NCBI GenBank assembly: GCA_037833965.1
Contig: AP031352.1
Location: forward strand, 28,026,501 to 28,090,500
From: Marchantia polymorpha subsp. ruderalis
Lineage: Eukaryota; Streptophyta; Marchantiopsida; Marchantiales; Marchantiaceae
DNA length: 64,000 bases
Reading direction: 5' to 3'
The notes under the pieces were generated by a model. The model was not told the DNA's origin. It saw nothing but the letters and a program-made list of their open reading frames with translations, and did no database searches. How positions within the stretch are numbered: the first letter of the stretch is position 1; each line of letters starts with the position of its first letter. Shown one piece after another: positions 51,601 through 63,283 of this stretch. The position numbers and the translations under genes were made by a program.

Positions 51601-54600
51601 ATTGCAGCGGTGAAAAGAGTCAGTAACGATACATGTCTTTTGACTCTATTGAAATGGTCACTTACAGCTCTGTTAAGTTTGAAATTAAGGCAAGCGACGC
51701 AGGCACGGTACCATTGAAACGATTGTTCCTCAGGTCCCTATCATATTCAGACGGAACCAGCCAGCCATTGTTAGTGTGAACTGTCAATTTGGCAGCTGTA
51801 GTGAAACAGCTCATACCACGAAAACGTCCATGAGATAAACTAGCCACTCATCTTATCAGAATTTCGCTCGGCATGAAGCGATGCAGATTAGACAAGCTCC
51901 TGGCGTAGCAGAGCCACACTTGCTAACAGGAGTACACTGTATTTCTGTTTTCGGGTCCACGAGGACGAGCAAATGGGAACTGATGTAGGCTAAAATCAAG
52001 TGGATTAAGAATGGTATCTTACAAAGTTAGCAGGTTCGCAAGGCGTCCGAGGTCGTCAGGAATGGGTCCTGAAAAATTGTTGTTGCTCAGCTCTCTGCAG
52101 GTGAAAAAATCACCACGAACGTCGTTATGATTTCATTGTACAAATACCTCTTCAGGCCAGTGTAGGTTTTTGAGAACAAAAAACGATCGAATAAGAAAGT
52201 AAATGTTGGAGACCATGGGCACCGTCCGTGTTTGATTTACGATCCATATGCTCGATTTTCCGAAAAATATTCGATGGGTTCCTGGATTTCTACTTACAGC
52301 GTTGTCAACTTCGTGAGATTCCCAAAGTCCGCTGGTATTACTCCGCTGAGGCTGTTGGAATTCAGATTCCTGATGGAAGTGGCAGTATCCAAATTTAGAG
52401 ACGATCAGCATGAACCAAAGAAGCGTTTGAGATATCGAGTTAAGAAAGAACTAACTAAACTTGATAATGGACCCTCATTTCTCACAAAAGCAAAACTCCA
52501 GCGAGAGATCGAGAAACGACGCTGTAACTTACAAGCTTTCTAAGAAACTCAGTTCACTCCAAGAGTCCGGAAGTTCACCAGAGAAGTTGTTGTTGCTAAA
52601 ATCTCTGTTGGTAATTAAACAACAAGTCAGTTGACTCAATTTTATTTTTCTACCCAATTAGAGCTAGTATCACCGTTGTTAAAAGATATGAACAGAAAAA
52701 CTGGAACATTAGGCATGCACTGCATGATGCACCAATCGACTGTGAGTTTTGGTATGGCGTACAGGTCCTGGAGTCGATAACCATCCGTATTTGTTTGAGT
52801 AGAACCAGCAGGCAGGAGAGGTAAGCCTCCCGAAATTGAGTTGTTCGCAACATTTCTGTAATCAAATGATAGAAGCAGTTCTCAGCTACCAGGCCAGTTC
52901 AAAATACAGATCTAAACATGCCACTCTAATAAGTCAGAAGCTAAGAAACATTCACGAATTACGTCATCTAGCAGCAAACGCTCGCATAGATTTTGAATGT
53001 GCGCATATTCATAATCTATCAGAACGCGCAAACTTGTTACTGGATCTGTGAGGAAGTAGGCTACTTACATGCCCTGCAATTTAGTCAAGACTCTCATGTC
53101 CGAAGGAAACGCGGTCAAATGGTTATTCTGCAACAACCTGGTGACAGAAAACCAAAGATGAAGTCTTAGATTTCGTTGTCTGGGCTTTATTACGCGACAA
53201 AATGTACAATTCATGCCAGGATAAAGGTGATTTATCGATGAATGTGGGTGTTCCGCAAGCCTGGAAAGTATGAGTTCATATTCAGTGACAACAGTTTTCC
53301 TGGAGCCTAGAAGCTCGATAGCCTTGTCTTTCATTATACTTGTACATAGTAAGTCTAAACCTGAGATCAGTCTGAGTATTAAGCTACCTGAAACGCAAAG
53401 TGAGTCAAAAGTATCTTGGTACACGTTTATGGAATTAGGGTTTAGGAAGGGTTAGGAAACTCCATGGAATTGCTGGTGTAAAACACCAGCAATTCCATGG
53501 ATTTCAAGGATTACAGGATTTTAAGACGAGATAGAAAATTCAATACTCAAATTTAGCAGAAACGAATACGCTTCATGTGATCTTTTTATATGATGTCAAA
53601 TTCTAGTATGATGGAGATGTTTCTGAGTTGCATATAAAATCCTTGATTTTCTCGATGCAAACTTCTCCTAGAGCAAGGAAAAGGTGTACGCGTAGCCAGA
53701 AATCAAGAAATCGGTATAGTGAAGAGCTTGGGCCAAGCTTACAAGTATCTGAGCAAAATGTTTGTTTCGAAGCTAGGCAGAGGTCCACTCACGTTACAGT
53801 CGTATATTTTGCTGTACACGGAAAACATCAGATGAGCATGTATGAAATTTCTGATCGATCATTCTACTCTCCCGCTTGAGATTGAAATCATTAGCGCAAC
53901 CCATGTACAGAATCTGAATTTGAATGGAACGATTCTAACATTTGCAAAGGTTTGATGCTCACAGAATCTCAAGACCCGTCATCTGAATCACATCTGGAAC
54001 CGTCCCTGAGAGTCCAGGATTATCTTCCATTTCCCTGCCAGAGTTCACGTAGAAACACTTTCATATACAGCTGTAGTAATGAAATGTTATTTACAAATCC
54101 CTGTTGGCACAAAAGCAGAAAGTACGGATGCGATCTGATCTACCAGATCCTAATGTTAGCTATAGCAATGGAGTGTTACAAGGAACTTGGCTGCTATAGC
54201 CTGGACTGCCTTGTGACCTCCTCATCATCAGACTCAGACGGTTCGAGAGGTTTAATTTGGGCGTGATGTGGCCGTCGTTAATCACTTACAGCCATTGAAC
54301 ATGAGCTTTCGCTTGAAGCAGGGCAGGGGGAATCGATCCGCTGAAATTGTTGCCGGAGAATTGTCTGATGAAACCAGTAAATTCGGGTGAGGACCTTCCA
54401 ATGTTTCCCAATTTTTTTGCATGCTTCAATGTGGAACTGAGCACTAGCTATTCTCAAAATACACGCTGATTACAGCTGCTTTCTTGCCTTTCAACATACG
54501 TCACTTACATTCCGAGCAGCCCCGATGATTCTTTTAATTCCGGCAGAGAGCCGCTAAAACCACAGTTCCTCAAGTCCCTGCAATTTCCATCACGTCTGAA

Positions 54601-57015
54601 TAAATCCACTGCACGTTGTCATAAGAGCTACCTCCTAATTCCAATGCTGGATCAGTTGTCCGTCATCCAGCTTATGAAATCACTTGCAACACGAGGAGAT
54701 CAAAGGACGATGCATGATTCTGAAGATTGAGAAGGCAGAAGATTCTCACAGATACTGAAGGTTGGACAATCCACTGAAATCTGGAAGGGGTCCCTTCAAT
54801 TCAGGATTGTATTTCAAATTTCTGTGTCAAATATGAAGGTTAGCTGATTCAGAAGATCTGAAAAGAATCAAAAGAAAATTCAAACTTTTACTCTCTCTTA
54901 CATTCTCGATATGTAATTGATTCTACAGAATTATTTAGTTATTTAGCTACTTGCAAGTTTATATTACAGCTTACTGAGAAATGTCAAGATTTTATTCTGG
55001 AAATTTCTCTCAAAGCTTAAAATCTGTCAAGCTTACTGCATATGGTTTGTCAGAAAGGGACAATGAATTGTTGGACAAGAAGAGGTATATTAATGTTTCT
55101 CAAAATTCTGCTGAAATTGTCTGTCAGAAACTTACAGCTGCTGCACGGACGTCAAGTTCTTAACTGAAACTGGTATACTTCCCGTCAAGTTTGTCCTCTC
55201 CAGATATCTGCAAGAAATGTGGAATGTGGAATGCACGTAATGTCAGTATTGTGAGTTGCAATATCACAGAGATTGCCTGCAGTTGATGATGCTCAGAAAC
55301 TCAAGGTAAGAAGACGATAGTGTTACACTTACAAATAAGTCAAGCTCGTTAGTGCACTCAGGTCTGGGATAGTTCCTCCCAGGGGATTTTGTTCTATCCT
55401 TCTGTTAACACGAAAACTCTGTCAGTTGCTGTCATCCTGTTCATTCAATGCAACGATAACAGTTGCATTTAACTCATGCAACAATCCGTTCCATATCTAA
55501 GAGTCAGCCCACAGAGCATGGGTAAAGCCCGTCAATGTCTTGGGAACATCGAAAATAAAAGCCGTCGCACGTTCGTGTGGAAGTGGCACTCACATTTGAT
55601 CAGCTGTTGTGTGCTTGAAGAGAGATGCAGGGATGCCTCCAGAAAGATTGTTATTGGTCAAGATGCTGGTCAATCAATCATTACTTTCAGAATGAGCTTT
55701 CTCACAGATAGCAGGCAGTCAGAAGAAAATATCATATTTGATTGGTTTAAAACTTAAATTTGACCGTGCAATTTGAAGAACTCACATTTGACGGATGTCG
55801 CTAGATCCTATGAGATCGTCTGGAATTGTTCCCGATAACATATTTGCACTGAGGTCTCTGTGCAACAGAAATCAAGAATTTATTAAGTACCACAATTCGA
55901 ATATCGAGAATGTCCGCGGATGGTGGTCCCAAGATATGCTCAGGGCGTTGCAGCTAGTCAAATTGATTTTGCCACTCACACAATTCCGTTGGACATTTTG
56001 ATGCATGTATCTTCTGGAAGGACTTAAGGCAAATCATACGGCTGGCCAAGATTGAGACTCACAAATTTGTGAGGTTTGTCATGTTGCTGAAACTTGGTAT
56101 CGAACCACGAAGCATGTTCTGATTCATCAATCTGGACAAGAAGAAAAACAGTGACAACAGTCGGTGCCCCCAATGCTAGAGCTTCTTCAAAAGCACACTG
56201 GCGCATGTTGGGAAAAGACCATCAGAGCATTCGCTGGAAATATCATTGATTCACTGATCATAGAACTGAGCTGAGCTTATCAAGCTGACAATTCGAATAG
56301 TAACCTACAGAATACGTGTTTGCCGCAGCTGCAATATCTCCACAGGTATGGTCCCCGACAGATTTCGGGTCTTCAGATCACTGTCACATGCCAACGCCTT
56401 AGTTGGTTACAAGCTCTGTCAATGTCGACGGCAAACTGATCAGCGCTGACGAAGTCAACTGGAGAGGGAAACTGAAAGGTCGTAAAGTGGACATTATACT
56501 CACATCTCTACAACGTTTGTGAACTGAGAATTGCTGGAACTGGAACTGCTCGAATTCGAGCACGTTATCCAGCTGACATTGTCGCTCACGCAAGGGTCAC
56601 CAGACCACTGGGGCAAATTAAATTTCAGCCTCAAAACCTGGAGTGCATTTTCTGCACAATATCGGGCAACTCCGATCCGTCATGGATTCCAAAATTGTGA
56701 AGAATCGAGCTTGTACATTTTGAAATGGCAGTAAACAATTACAGCAGGGGATTTTCTCCCTGCTACGAGAAAGCAAAACGTTGCAGTTCAAAGCAATGAA
56801 ATTCTAAAACCATAGAAACCATAGATGCGGAGGCCACACGTGAAAGAAGGTAGTGGAGTACCCTCTTCAGGAGCCAGTTCAGCGCTAGCGTTCCAGGAAG
56901 GCATCAGGTCTGGCGAGCTGAGGAAAATTAGCGAAACCAACAGACGGATTGCAGACGATCGAGAGCTCATGTCCGATCGCTTCATCGTGAGTCGAGGCAC
57001 ACTGGCGGTGGACAT
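48682..57015 (-). CDS. LRR receptor-like protein kinase, 26 exons
   Basis: Exons (minus): 57015-56862, 56651-56504, 56380-56309, 56131-56063, 55857-55786, 55665-55594, 55401-55333, 55207-55136, 54821-54750, 54577-54509, 54364-54290, 54034-53963, 53137-53069, 52855-52763, 52604-52533, 52369-52298, 52094-52023, 51737-51666, 51323-51255, 51151-50985, 50889-50699, 50450-50318, 50163-50062, 49951-49747, 49607-49472, 49029-48682. They total 2817 nt, 938 aa, with no internal stop. A signal peptide is followed by an LRR N-cap ([16 protein letters not shown]), 17 LRR exons (residues 101-512), a transmembrane helix (about 533-555) and a Ser/Thr kinase (about 577-850): GKGGFGTV, Lys615, HRDVKSSN with Asp726, [12 protein letters not shown] is DLG (744-746). 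The kinase resembles LRR-I/VIII types. The start is ATG 57015; 56988 is possible. Ligand unknown. Confidence 0.95.
53435..53457 (+). repeat. Short telomere-like motif cluster
   Basis: TTAGGGTTTAGG followed by GGGTTAGG resembles the plant telomere repeat TTTAGGG on the plus strand. It is only about two and a half degenerate units, inside the 825-nt intron 12 of the LRR kinase gene and directly beside the hairpin at 53461. Confidence 0.5.
53461..53501. repeat. Perfect 19-bp inverted repeat with 3-nt loop in an LRR kinase intron
   Basis: TCCATGGAATTGCTGGTGT (53461-53479), loop AAA, and ACACCAGCAATTCCATGGA (53483-53501) pair without mismatch. It lies in intron 12 of the kinase gene. A perfect stem of this length with so small a loop is rare by chance and suggests a recent snap-back duplication or the core of a small inverted-repeat element. 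Confidence 0.95.
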
Positions 57016-57094
57016 TTCATCACACACGATCGAGGTTTTCGTAGAGTGTCGAAAGCTCTCACTCTCTCAAACTGCGGACATTGTGACTCCCAAG

Positions 57095-57102
57095 TATATA
57101 TA
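57095..57102 (-). promoter_or_regulatory. TATA box of the LRR kinase gene
   Basis: TATATATA on the minus strand, 80 bp before the start codon at 57015. It implies a transcription start near 57065 and a leader of about 50 nt. Confidence 0.55.
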
Positions 57103-60100
57103 TGCAACATGTACTTATGTCATCCACAGTCTGCACAAGCATGTCGACACGACAGGTCAACGACACGAGTGTGAGTCAACTGAGACCAACAGGACACGAT
57201 TCTCTGAGTCAGGCAAGATGACTTTCAGTCCATGAACCGAGTGCTATTCTGTCTCAGGCTGGGGCTTTCTGCTTTTAAAACCTGAATATACTGAAATCTG
57301 CATATTATAGGCTCCAGCTTAGACAATGGGTTTACGCGTTTAAAGTGGAGATGAAAGTCGTCGGTGAGGTCATTCGCAGCTGCTTTATTTTTACCGAAAT
57401 GATTCTTTCTGATGCAAAGCTTTGGGCTCGAGTGGCCAGGCGTGTCTTTCGTGTCACAGTTCGTCCTTGTGTGGGTAAACTCGTGCAGAGTGGACGAGTG
57501 CTTGCATGTCTTTTCAATTTTCTACCAGAAATACAAATATTTTTGAAGCAGGCAGAGACAAAAGTCGTTGCAGTGAAACGTGGTTAAAAAGGATTTGGGG
57601 CAACTTCATCGTTCATTGACTGAGTTTTTTATCAAGTGGGTCAAGTGGCCCATACCTGATTTGTAAGAAATTTCAATTGGGTATATTTCCAGGCTCCATT
57701 TAGATCATCGGATAAAAGATTCCAAATTTCATTATTCTTTTGCAGTGAATTTCACAACGGCCTCCACAAATTTTTGCTGTACTTAATGATGTGCATACAA
57801 CAACAATTAGTCCGTACATTTTGAATGAAGGGTGAAAGAAGATTGACACAATACTGCATACTCAGACACAATTATATCATCCTAACTAGACAAAACGTGA
57901 AATCTAAGTTCAAATAATTTGGTAATGATTGAATCGTCTGAGTCGAATGTGAATCACTCCATGAATACAAATGCTTCATCTTGTGTTGCAACAGTAGAAT
58001 ATGAGCCAGACTTCAGCCTAACGTGATTGTTTTCCTTTCTTAGAAAGCAAATATTCAGATCTGAACTAATGTATTACTCATAATAACTAGACGCTGGAAC
58101 GCGTTGAGAAATATATATGCTCATCAAAGGTTTCTCCCATCTCTCTAAATTCTCAATTGAGACAGAGAATCCTATCAAACAAAGGAAATGGATCATCTCT
58201 TAGTTACCAATGATGATATTCGTTTTAGTTGATACAATATTGGGGATAATAATACTTGAATCTCTTCAATAATATTCATTTCAGTTGATCTGAAGTACTA
58301 CTCGGTCACTTATGAAGGGATCTTTTCCAGGTCTATGATGAAACATCTATTATAAGTTGGGTCGGGCTTGTCCCCATTCCCACCATATACGTGCGAATGC
58401 AGACCAAGTCAAGTATTATCTTGAACCAAAAAGTTGGTGGTTTCAGATAAAAGTCCAAATGTTCGAGAACTGTTTGAAAAGGCGACCAGGTCCGCAATCA
58501 TTGACCTGGACTTCAGGATTCTGTCAAGATGTATTGAGTGTGACATCTATTGAGTTACATCTGCCTTTAGTAATATCTCTCCGTATGTTTAGGAGTATAC
58601 ATCCGCCGGATCGGAATTACTCATTGCCAGATGTCACTAGATTCGAGGAATTTGTCTTTCAAGTGAGAATTTGAATCTTCATTTCTTAGTGATCGCTAAA
58701 AAAGTTGTCCGATATCGCTGAACTACATGACACAGCCACCAGATCTGTTACTTTCACAGCTGACAACCGTCAATGAAACTCTCCAAGCTCACATGTATGC
58801 GAAGATTTCTGAGTGTACCTGGAGCAGAGTAATCTACATTAAGCAAGTACAAGACGTCCGAGAGACTTTCTCTTGAGCCCCATTCAAACTGTCAGCGAAT
58901 ACACACTGAAGCGAGACATTGAGTTCGAAACAATTTTGATTCTTGTGGTGCACTGAAACGACATCAATGGCGGCCTAAACACAGGTCGGTAACTATTCGC
59001 AAAAGCTACTAGGTACCTTGTTTATAGTCAATTGAAGGGAACATGCGAGACAATTATATCCTTCTGCCTACCGCAGAACATTGTACGAAGAAGAATTGAT
59101 TTAGTTTTTCGAGAAACATGTCTGAGTGAATACAGTGGAAACAATTATTATCAGTTCATAAAATGGAATTATGCTTTCTGAAAGAAGTTTGTTGTTGCTT
59201 TATGGACTGAACCAGCTTGTGACATTGACTGTCCATTGAATACCCTTTGGACTATTAAACATAGGACATTATAAGACACCGGAGTCAACTCAAGTCCTTG
59301 CCCGGGTAGCACAAAGTATATCCAGATGACTTGGATGTTGGATCCATTCCATCGAAAGCAGGGAGAACCGTAAATTTCGCTGGCTGACACCTTCATTTGA
59401 ACAGATTAGACATCTTCGGACAAAGTCTTCGCATTTCTAATAAGTTTGAACGTCTGAATTCACGGTACGAAATCGAGGTTGCCAGTGAAATGCTCCTCCT
59501 TGGACAGATTATTGAACTCATGGATCCAGAATTACCTGCTTTCTAGTGCTAAAAGACATTCATTGGCAGGTGGAAGTTCATCCACGTACAGAAATAAGAT
59601 TTGATGAATGATGCGAACGATTTTCCAGGATGCAAGTCATAGAACACCATGTTCGTGCCAGGATCGACATATTTACTTACGGAGACTCTTCAAAAGTACG
59701 TCTCCATGTTGTGAAGGCTTACCACAAAACCAAATAATTAGAAAGGTGATATTAGATGCAAAGACCCATCGTTGGACTCACTGCCTTGTGTCGCATGTAG
59801 CGACAAACAAAGTTATTTTACACTCAAGACATCGTCCGTCATCAGCATATAAATTGGGTGGCAGATTCTTGGGTGGTCTCTTCTCGTCTGAACCTTGAGA
59901 GTATAAGTAGGGCGACCAGACAGAGAGATTCTGATCTGAAGATGTGAAAGCTCAGCGTAGGAATGTGAGAGATAGCCTGACTGTTAGGATCGGTGGACTG
60001 TGGAGCATCATTTGTCGAGACGAGAGTTTCAATTGAGTGACGATGTAAGAGAGTAATCTTGTGGACATTCATTCTTCATGAACCGATGATATCTTAGTTC

Positions 60101-60829
60101 GCTGTCTCTGACTAAAACTGAAAGCGCAGATGGATTTCTAAATGCCCTGCAGCATCTGAGATGCAGCAGCTGCACTGAAATATGGATGAGCAAATGCACA
60201 CTCCGATCGTCATCACTTTCACAAACCTCATGAACATGATCAAAACTGCTGATCAGAACGGGCTGGCTACAAATTCGATTCCCAAAGAGGCCCACTCTGT
60301 GAAGTACTCGTCACGAGCTGAACCAGTCAGTTGCCCAATCCCAGGACAGTTGACTTCATACCAAACTTTACTCTGCCTGTAAATCTAACCTCTACGAGCG
60401 ATCTGAAATTCGTCACGCTGTAGCCATGACACTCTCCCCTACGCTAGGAAACGGTTCTCACGAGGAGGTCAAAACTAGGCTGCAAAAAGCTTCCTGGGGA
60501 CAGTAAATCCTGGGCTTGACCAGCCAGGAGATCTCGTTCGTCACCCTTTGCTCCGGCAGTATTGCATCCACTTGCACTGACTGGGGACAGGAGACGACAC
60601 CGCAAGAGGTGTACCTTCGAGTTGATACGTTGTTTCTTCGTAGTACTTCAGGCTCATGCAGGGCTCACTCAACATCAGAGTCAACTTCATCGACCCTTGA
60701 AGACTTCTCTCAGAGTCAAGCCTTATCTTAATGAGTTTACGTGTTTGACGTTGAAGCTTTCAGTCAAGGATTTGTTTCACGATTCTCCTGTTTTACCCTC
60801 GTGAACGGAATTTGGAAGTAGTCCATATG
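57103..60829. other. Intergenic, upstream of the LRR kinase gene
   Basis: No gene recognised. I looked for a malectin-like domain or further kinase exons on the minus strand, because related kinases carry them, and found none. The frames 58357-58674 (plus), 59169-59396 (minus), 59608-59898 (plus) and 60029-60295 (minus) have no motif and no consistent partners. Confidence 0.45.
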
Positions 60830-61561
60830 CATTCTTATCATTACTTATGATTCCTTCTCCTTTCTGGGGTTTTATATAAGTAACTCCTGAACTTTCCCAT
60901 GAATATTTCACAAGAACATTAGAAGTTGAGCTATTGAAAATTAATTTTATGCGGAATAACTATGGGTGAAAGTAGATTGCATACATGATATTTATTTTTT
61001 TCATTTCTTTTTTTTTTCAATTGAATCTTTAAAATCTGAATCTCATCTGATTCATTTTCTCTTAAATAGAACTAAAAAATTTCTGTGTCCTTAATATATA
61101 AACTATAATCAAGATTCCATATCTTACTTACAAGGAAATTGGACTCTAGAAAGGATAAAAAGTTGAGTGGACTTCAATCAAAACAGTCATTGGAATTGAT
61201 GTAAATTTATGAACTTATCACTTTTGTAGTTGACTAGTACATGATCAAAATATACGTGATTGATATATTGATATATATATCAATATGTAAAAAAAAAATA
61301 CAATAAGTGAATAAACATCCTCTATAAATAGGTGGACATAGAGCTCGGTTAGTAAGCAAAGTTGAATTACATGTGACAACTCAACATGAGAGTGTATGAC
61401 TAGTTGGAGGATTTAGGAGGACATCAAATGTACTTAATCGAGATCTAACACTCAAGTATGAAGTTAGATTTCACAAATGAAACGGAGCACAAAAGTAACT
61501 TTACAATAGAACAAGAGCCTTCGATTGAAAGATATGATATGTTGGATAATCGACACCGTCT

Positions 61562-61616
61562 CTTCCCAGTTGGGAAAAATCCGCACGACTCTCAGTTGAG
61601 AAAAATTTCGCTCAAA
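61562..61616 (+). repeat. 27-nt minisatellite, short cluster (2 units)
   Basis: Two units of a repeat whose core reads CAGTTGGGAAAAATCCGCAC and a variant with CAGTTGAGAAAAATTTCGC. They are the same family as the cluster at 62277. Confidence 0.7.
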
Positions 61617-62276
61617 AGCGGAAAGAGGAAGATATATCCAAAACTGCAGTCTATGCTTAAGAGATGAAGATGGCTTCTTGAAAAAAAATGTACATATATG
61701 TAAACTTATATATATTGATTGTATCTTCTATAAATTTTCATGAATAAAGTTTGATCGACCAGTAGTTTTTTGGTGGATTAATTCTAACCTTCATGTCATT
61801 TCGTCGCAAGATCAGATAGAAAAAATCAACTTTTTCAGACAAAAGTACAAGAGAGTAAGTGAAGGAATAAGGTTTGCAAAACGTGTTCAAGGAAACGTTT
61901 TAGATATATCCATGAATGATTGGGATGACCTAATATGAAAATAAAGAACATGATTTCTCCATGTCTTGTAAAAAAAGTGTTGCAAAATATAACCAACAAA
62001 CTATAACTGTAGACTTATTCATGCATTTACAAATTTTGTCGAAAAAAAATCACATATATCAAACGTTTGTAAATGAATAATCGTTACATGAGCTCTACAA
62101 ATCTTGCATTGAGTTAATTGATTCTCACACAAGACTCGGAGTAGCACTCTAAAATTCAAAGTTGGAAGTAGTATTGATATTAGAATTTCAAATTCAACTA
62201 TTGTAAACAATGTCTTGAATCTTTCTAATTATAATACTAAAACGCTTCTTGGAAACTCTAAAGTTGGCTAATTAGC

Positions 62277-62404
62277 CAGTCTCCAAGTCAGGAAAAATTT
62301 GCACCGCCTCCCAGTTGGGAAAATACTCATTGACTCTTAGTAAGAAAAAAGTTTGCACCACCTCCAAATGGAAAAAAGTTGGCACTACCTCCTAATTGAA
62401 AAAA
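62277..62404 (+). repeat. 27-nt minisatellite, longer cluster (5 units)
   Basis: Five diverged units, each like CCTCCCAGTTGGGAAAA followed by a TTTGCACCA-like end. The CCCAGTTGGG core is self-complementary in the best units. The cluster lies between the gypsy integrase remnant and the LTR-like sequence. Confidence 0.75.
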
Positions 62405-63283
62405 ATCCTCACTTTCATTGTTGTTCGTGACATCATCTTCCTTCAAGAACCGTCATTGTTACTATGGTCAGTGATATCGTCTCCTTAAGCAATGAATTTC
62501 AACGAGTTGTTCTATTTATCTTATCAAAAACTAAAACTAACAATATATTACAAGAAGTTCATGTGATATTACATGTTACAATCTGATTTTGTGCTGGTGT
62601 TGATCCAGACGTGTTGGATTCAAATATCTTCGGAAGTCGGCTTTGTTGAATATTGATGATAATTTTTTATCATTTTGTGAAACTTTAACAGATTACTACC
62701 GATGTACAAGATATTGCAATCTTCTTTGATTGATGAAAAAATCAATGATCTTAGAAATTTCAAATCCTTCTCTTTCATTAGCGTGGATTGATGATGATCA
62801 TGACAATCAATTTGGAATAGTCAATTCTATATACAATTCAAGCAAGGAAACATGAAACAATGGATGCAATTATATAAATTATGGCGGATTAAACATGTAT
62901 GCTACTTCATTGAACTACTTATTCACACAAAAAGGTTCAAGATGTCGATAGTCAAATTTGTCACTCAATTGAAGAATCTTTAGATTGCGATGCAAAAGTC
63001 AAATTTTATCTCAAACTCAAATATTTGGATTATTTTGTGAGATTTGTCTGCATTTTCACATATCTTTAGATTGCAATCTGAGTTTTTGAATTATTGAGAT
63101 TTTTTGCAATTATATCCTACCGTTTTTGAGCTTCTACAAATCTTGACTTCATATCTCTGTCTAGTGATCAGATCTTGCACAGCCGGATTTTTTGCCAAAA
63201 TCAAATTCAAAAAGCCAGATTGTGGATGAAATTCATAGTTTGCACCCCCAAAAAAAGTTTGGCAGATATAATCTTGGAATTTA

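Larger units (their letters stand above)
60830..63283. other. AT-rich island with LTR-like promoter and minisatellite
   Basis: AT-rich, probably transposon-derived. Near 61321 the plus strand has TCTATAAATAGG, about 420 bp before an AATAAA at about 61743, which is an LTR-like arrangement. Two clusters of a 27-nt repeat lie at 61562-61616 and 62277-62404. No intact coding frame is present. Confidence 0.4.

Noticed and set aside
59169..59396. Minus-strand frame considered as a malectin-like exon of the LRR kinase
   Set aside because: It lacks the family's key blocks, and the kinase gene already has a complete signal-peptide exon at 57015-56862.
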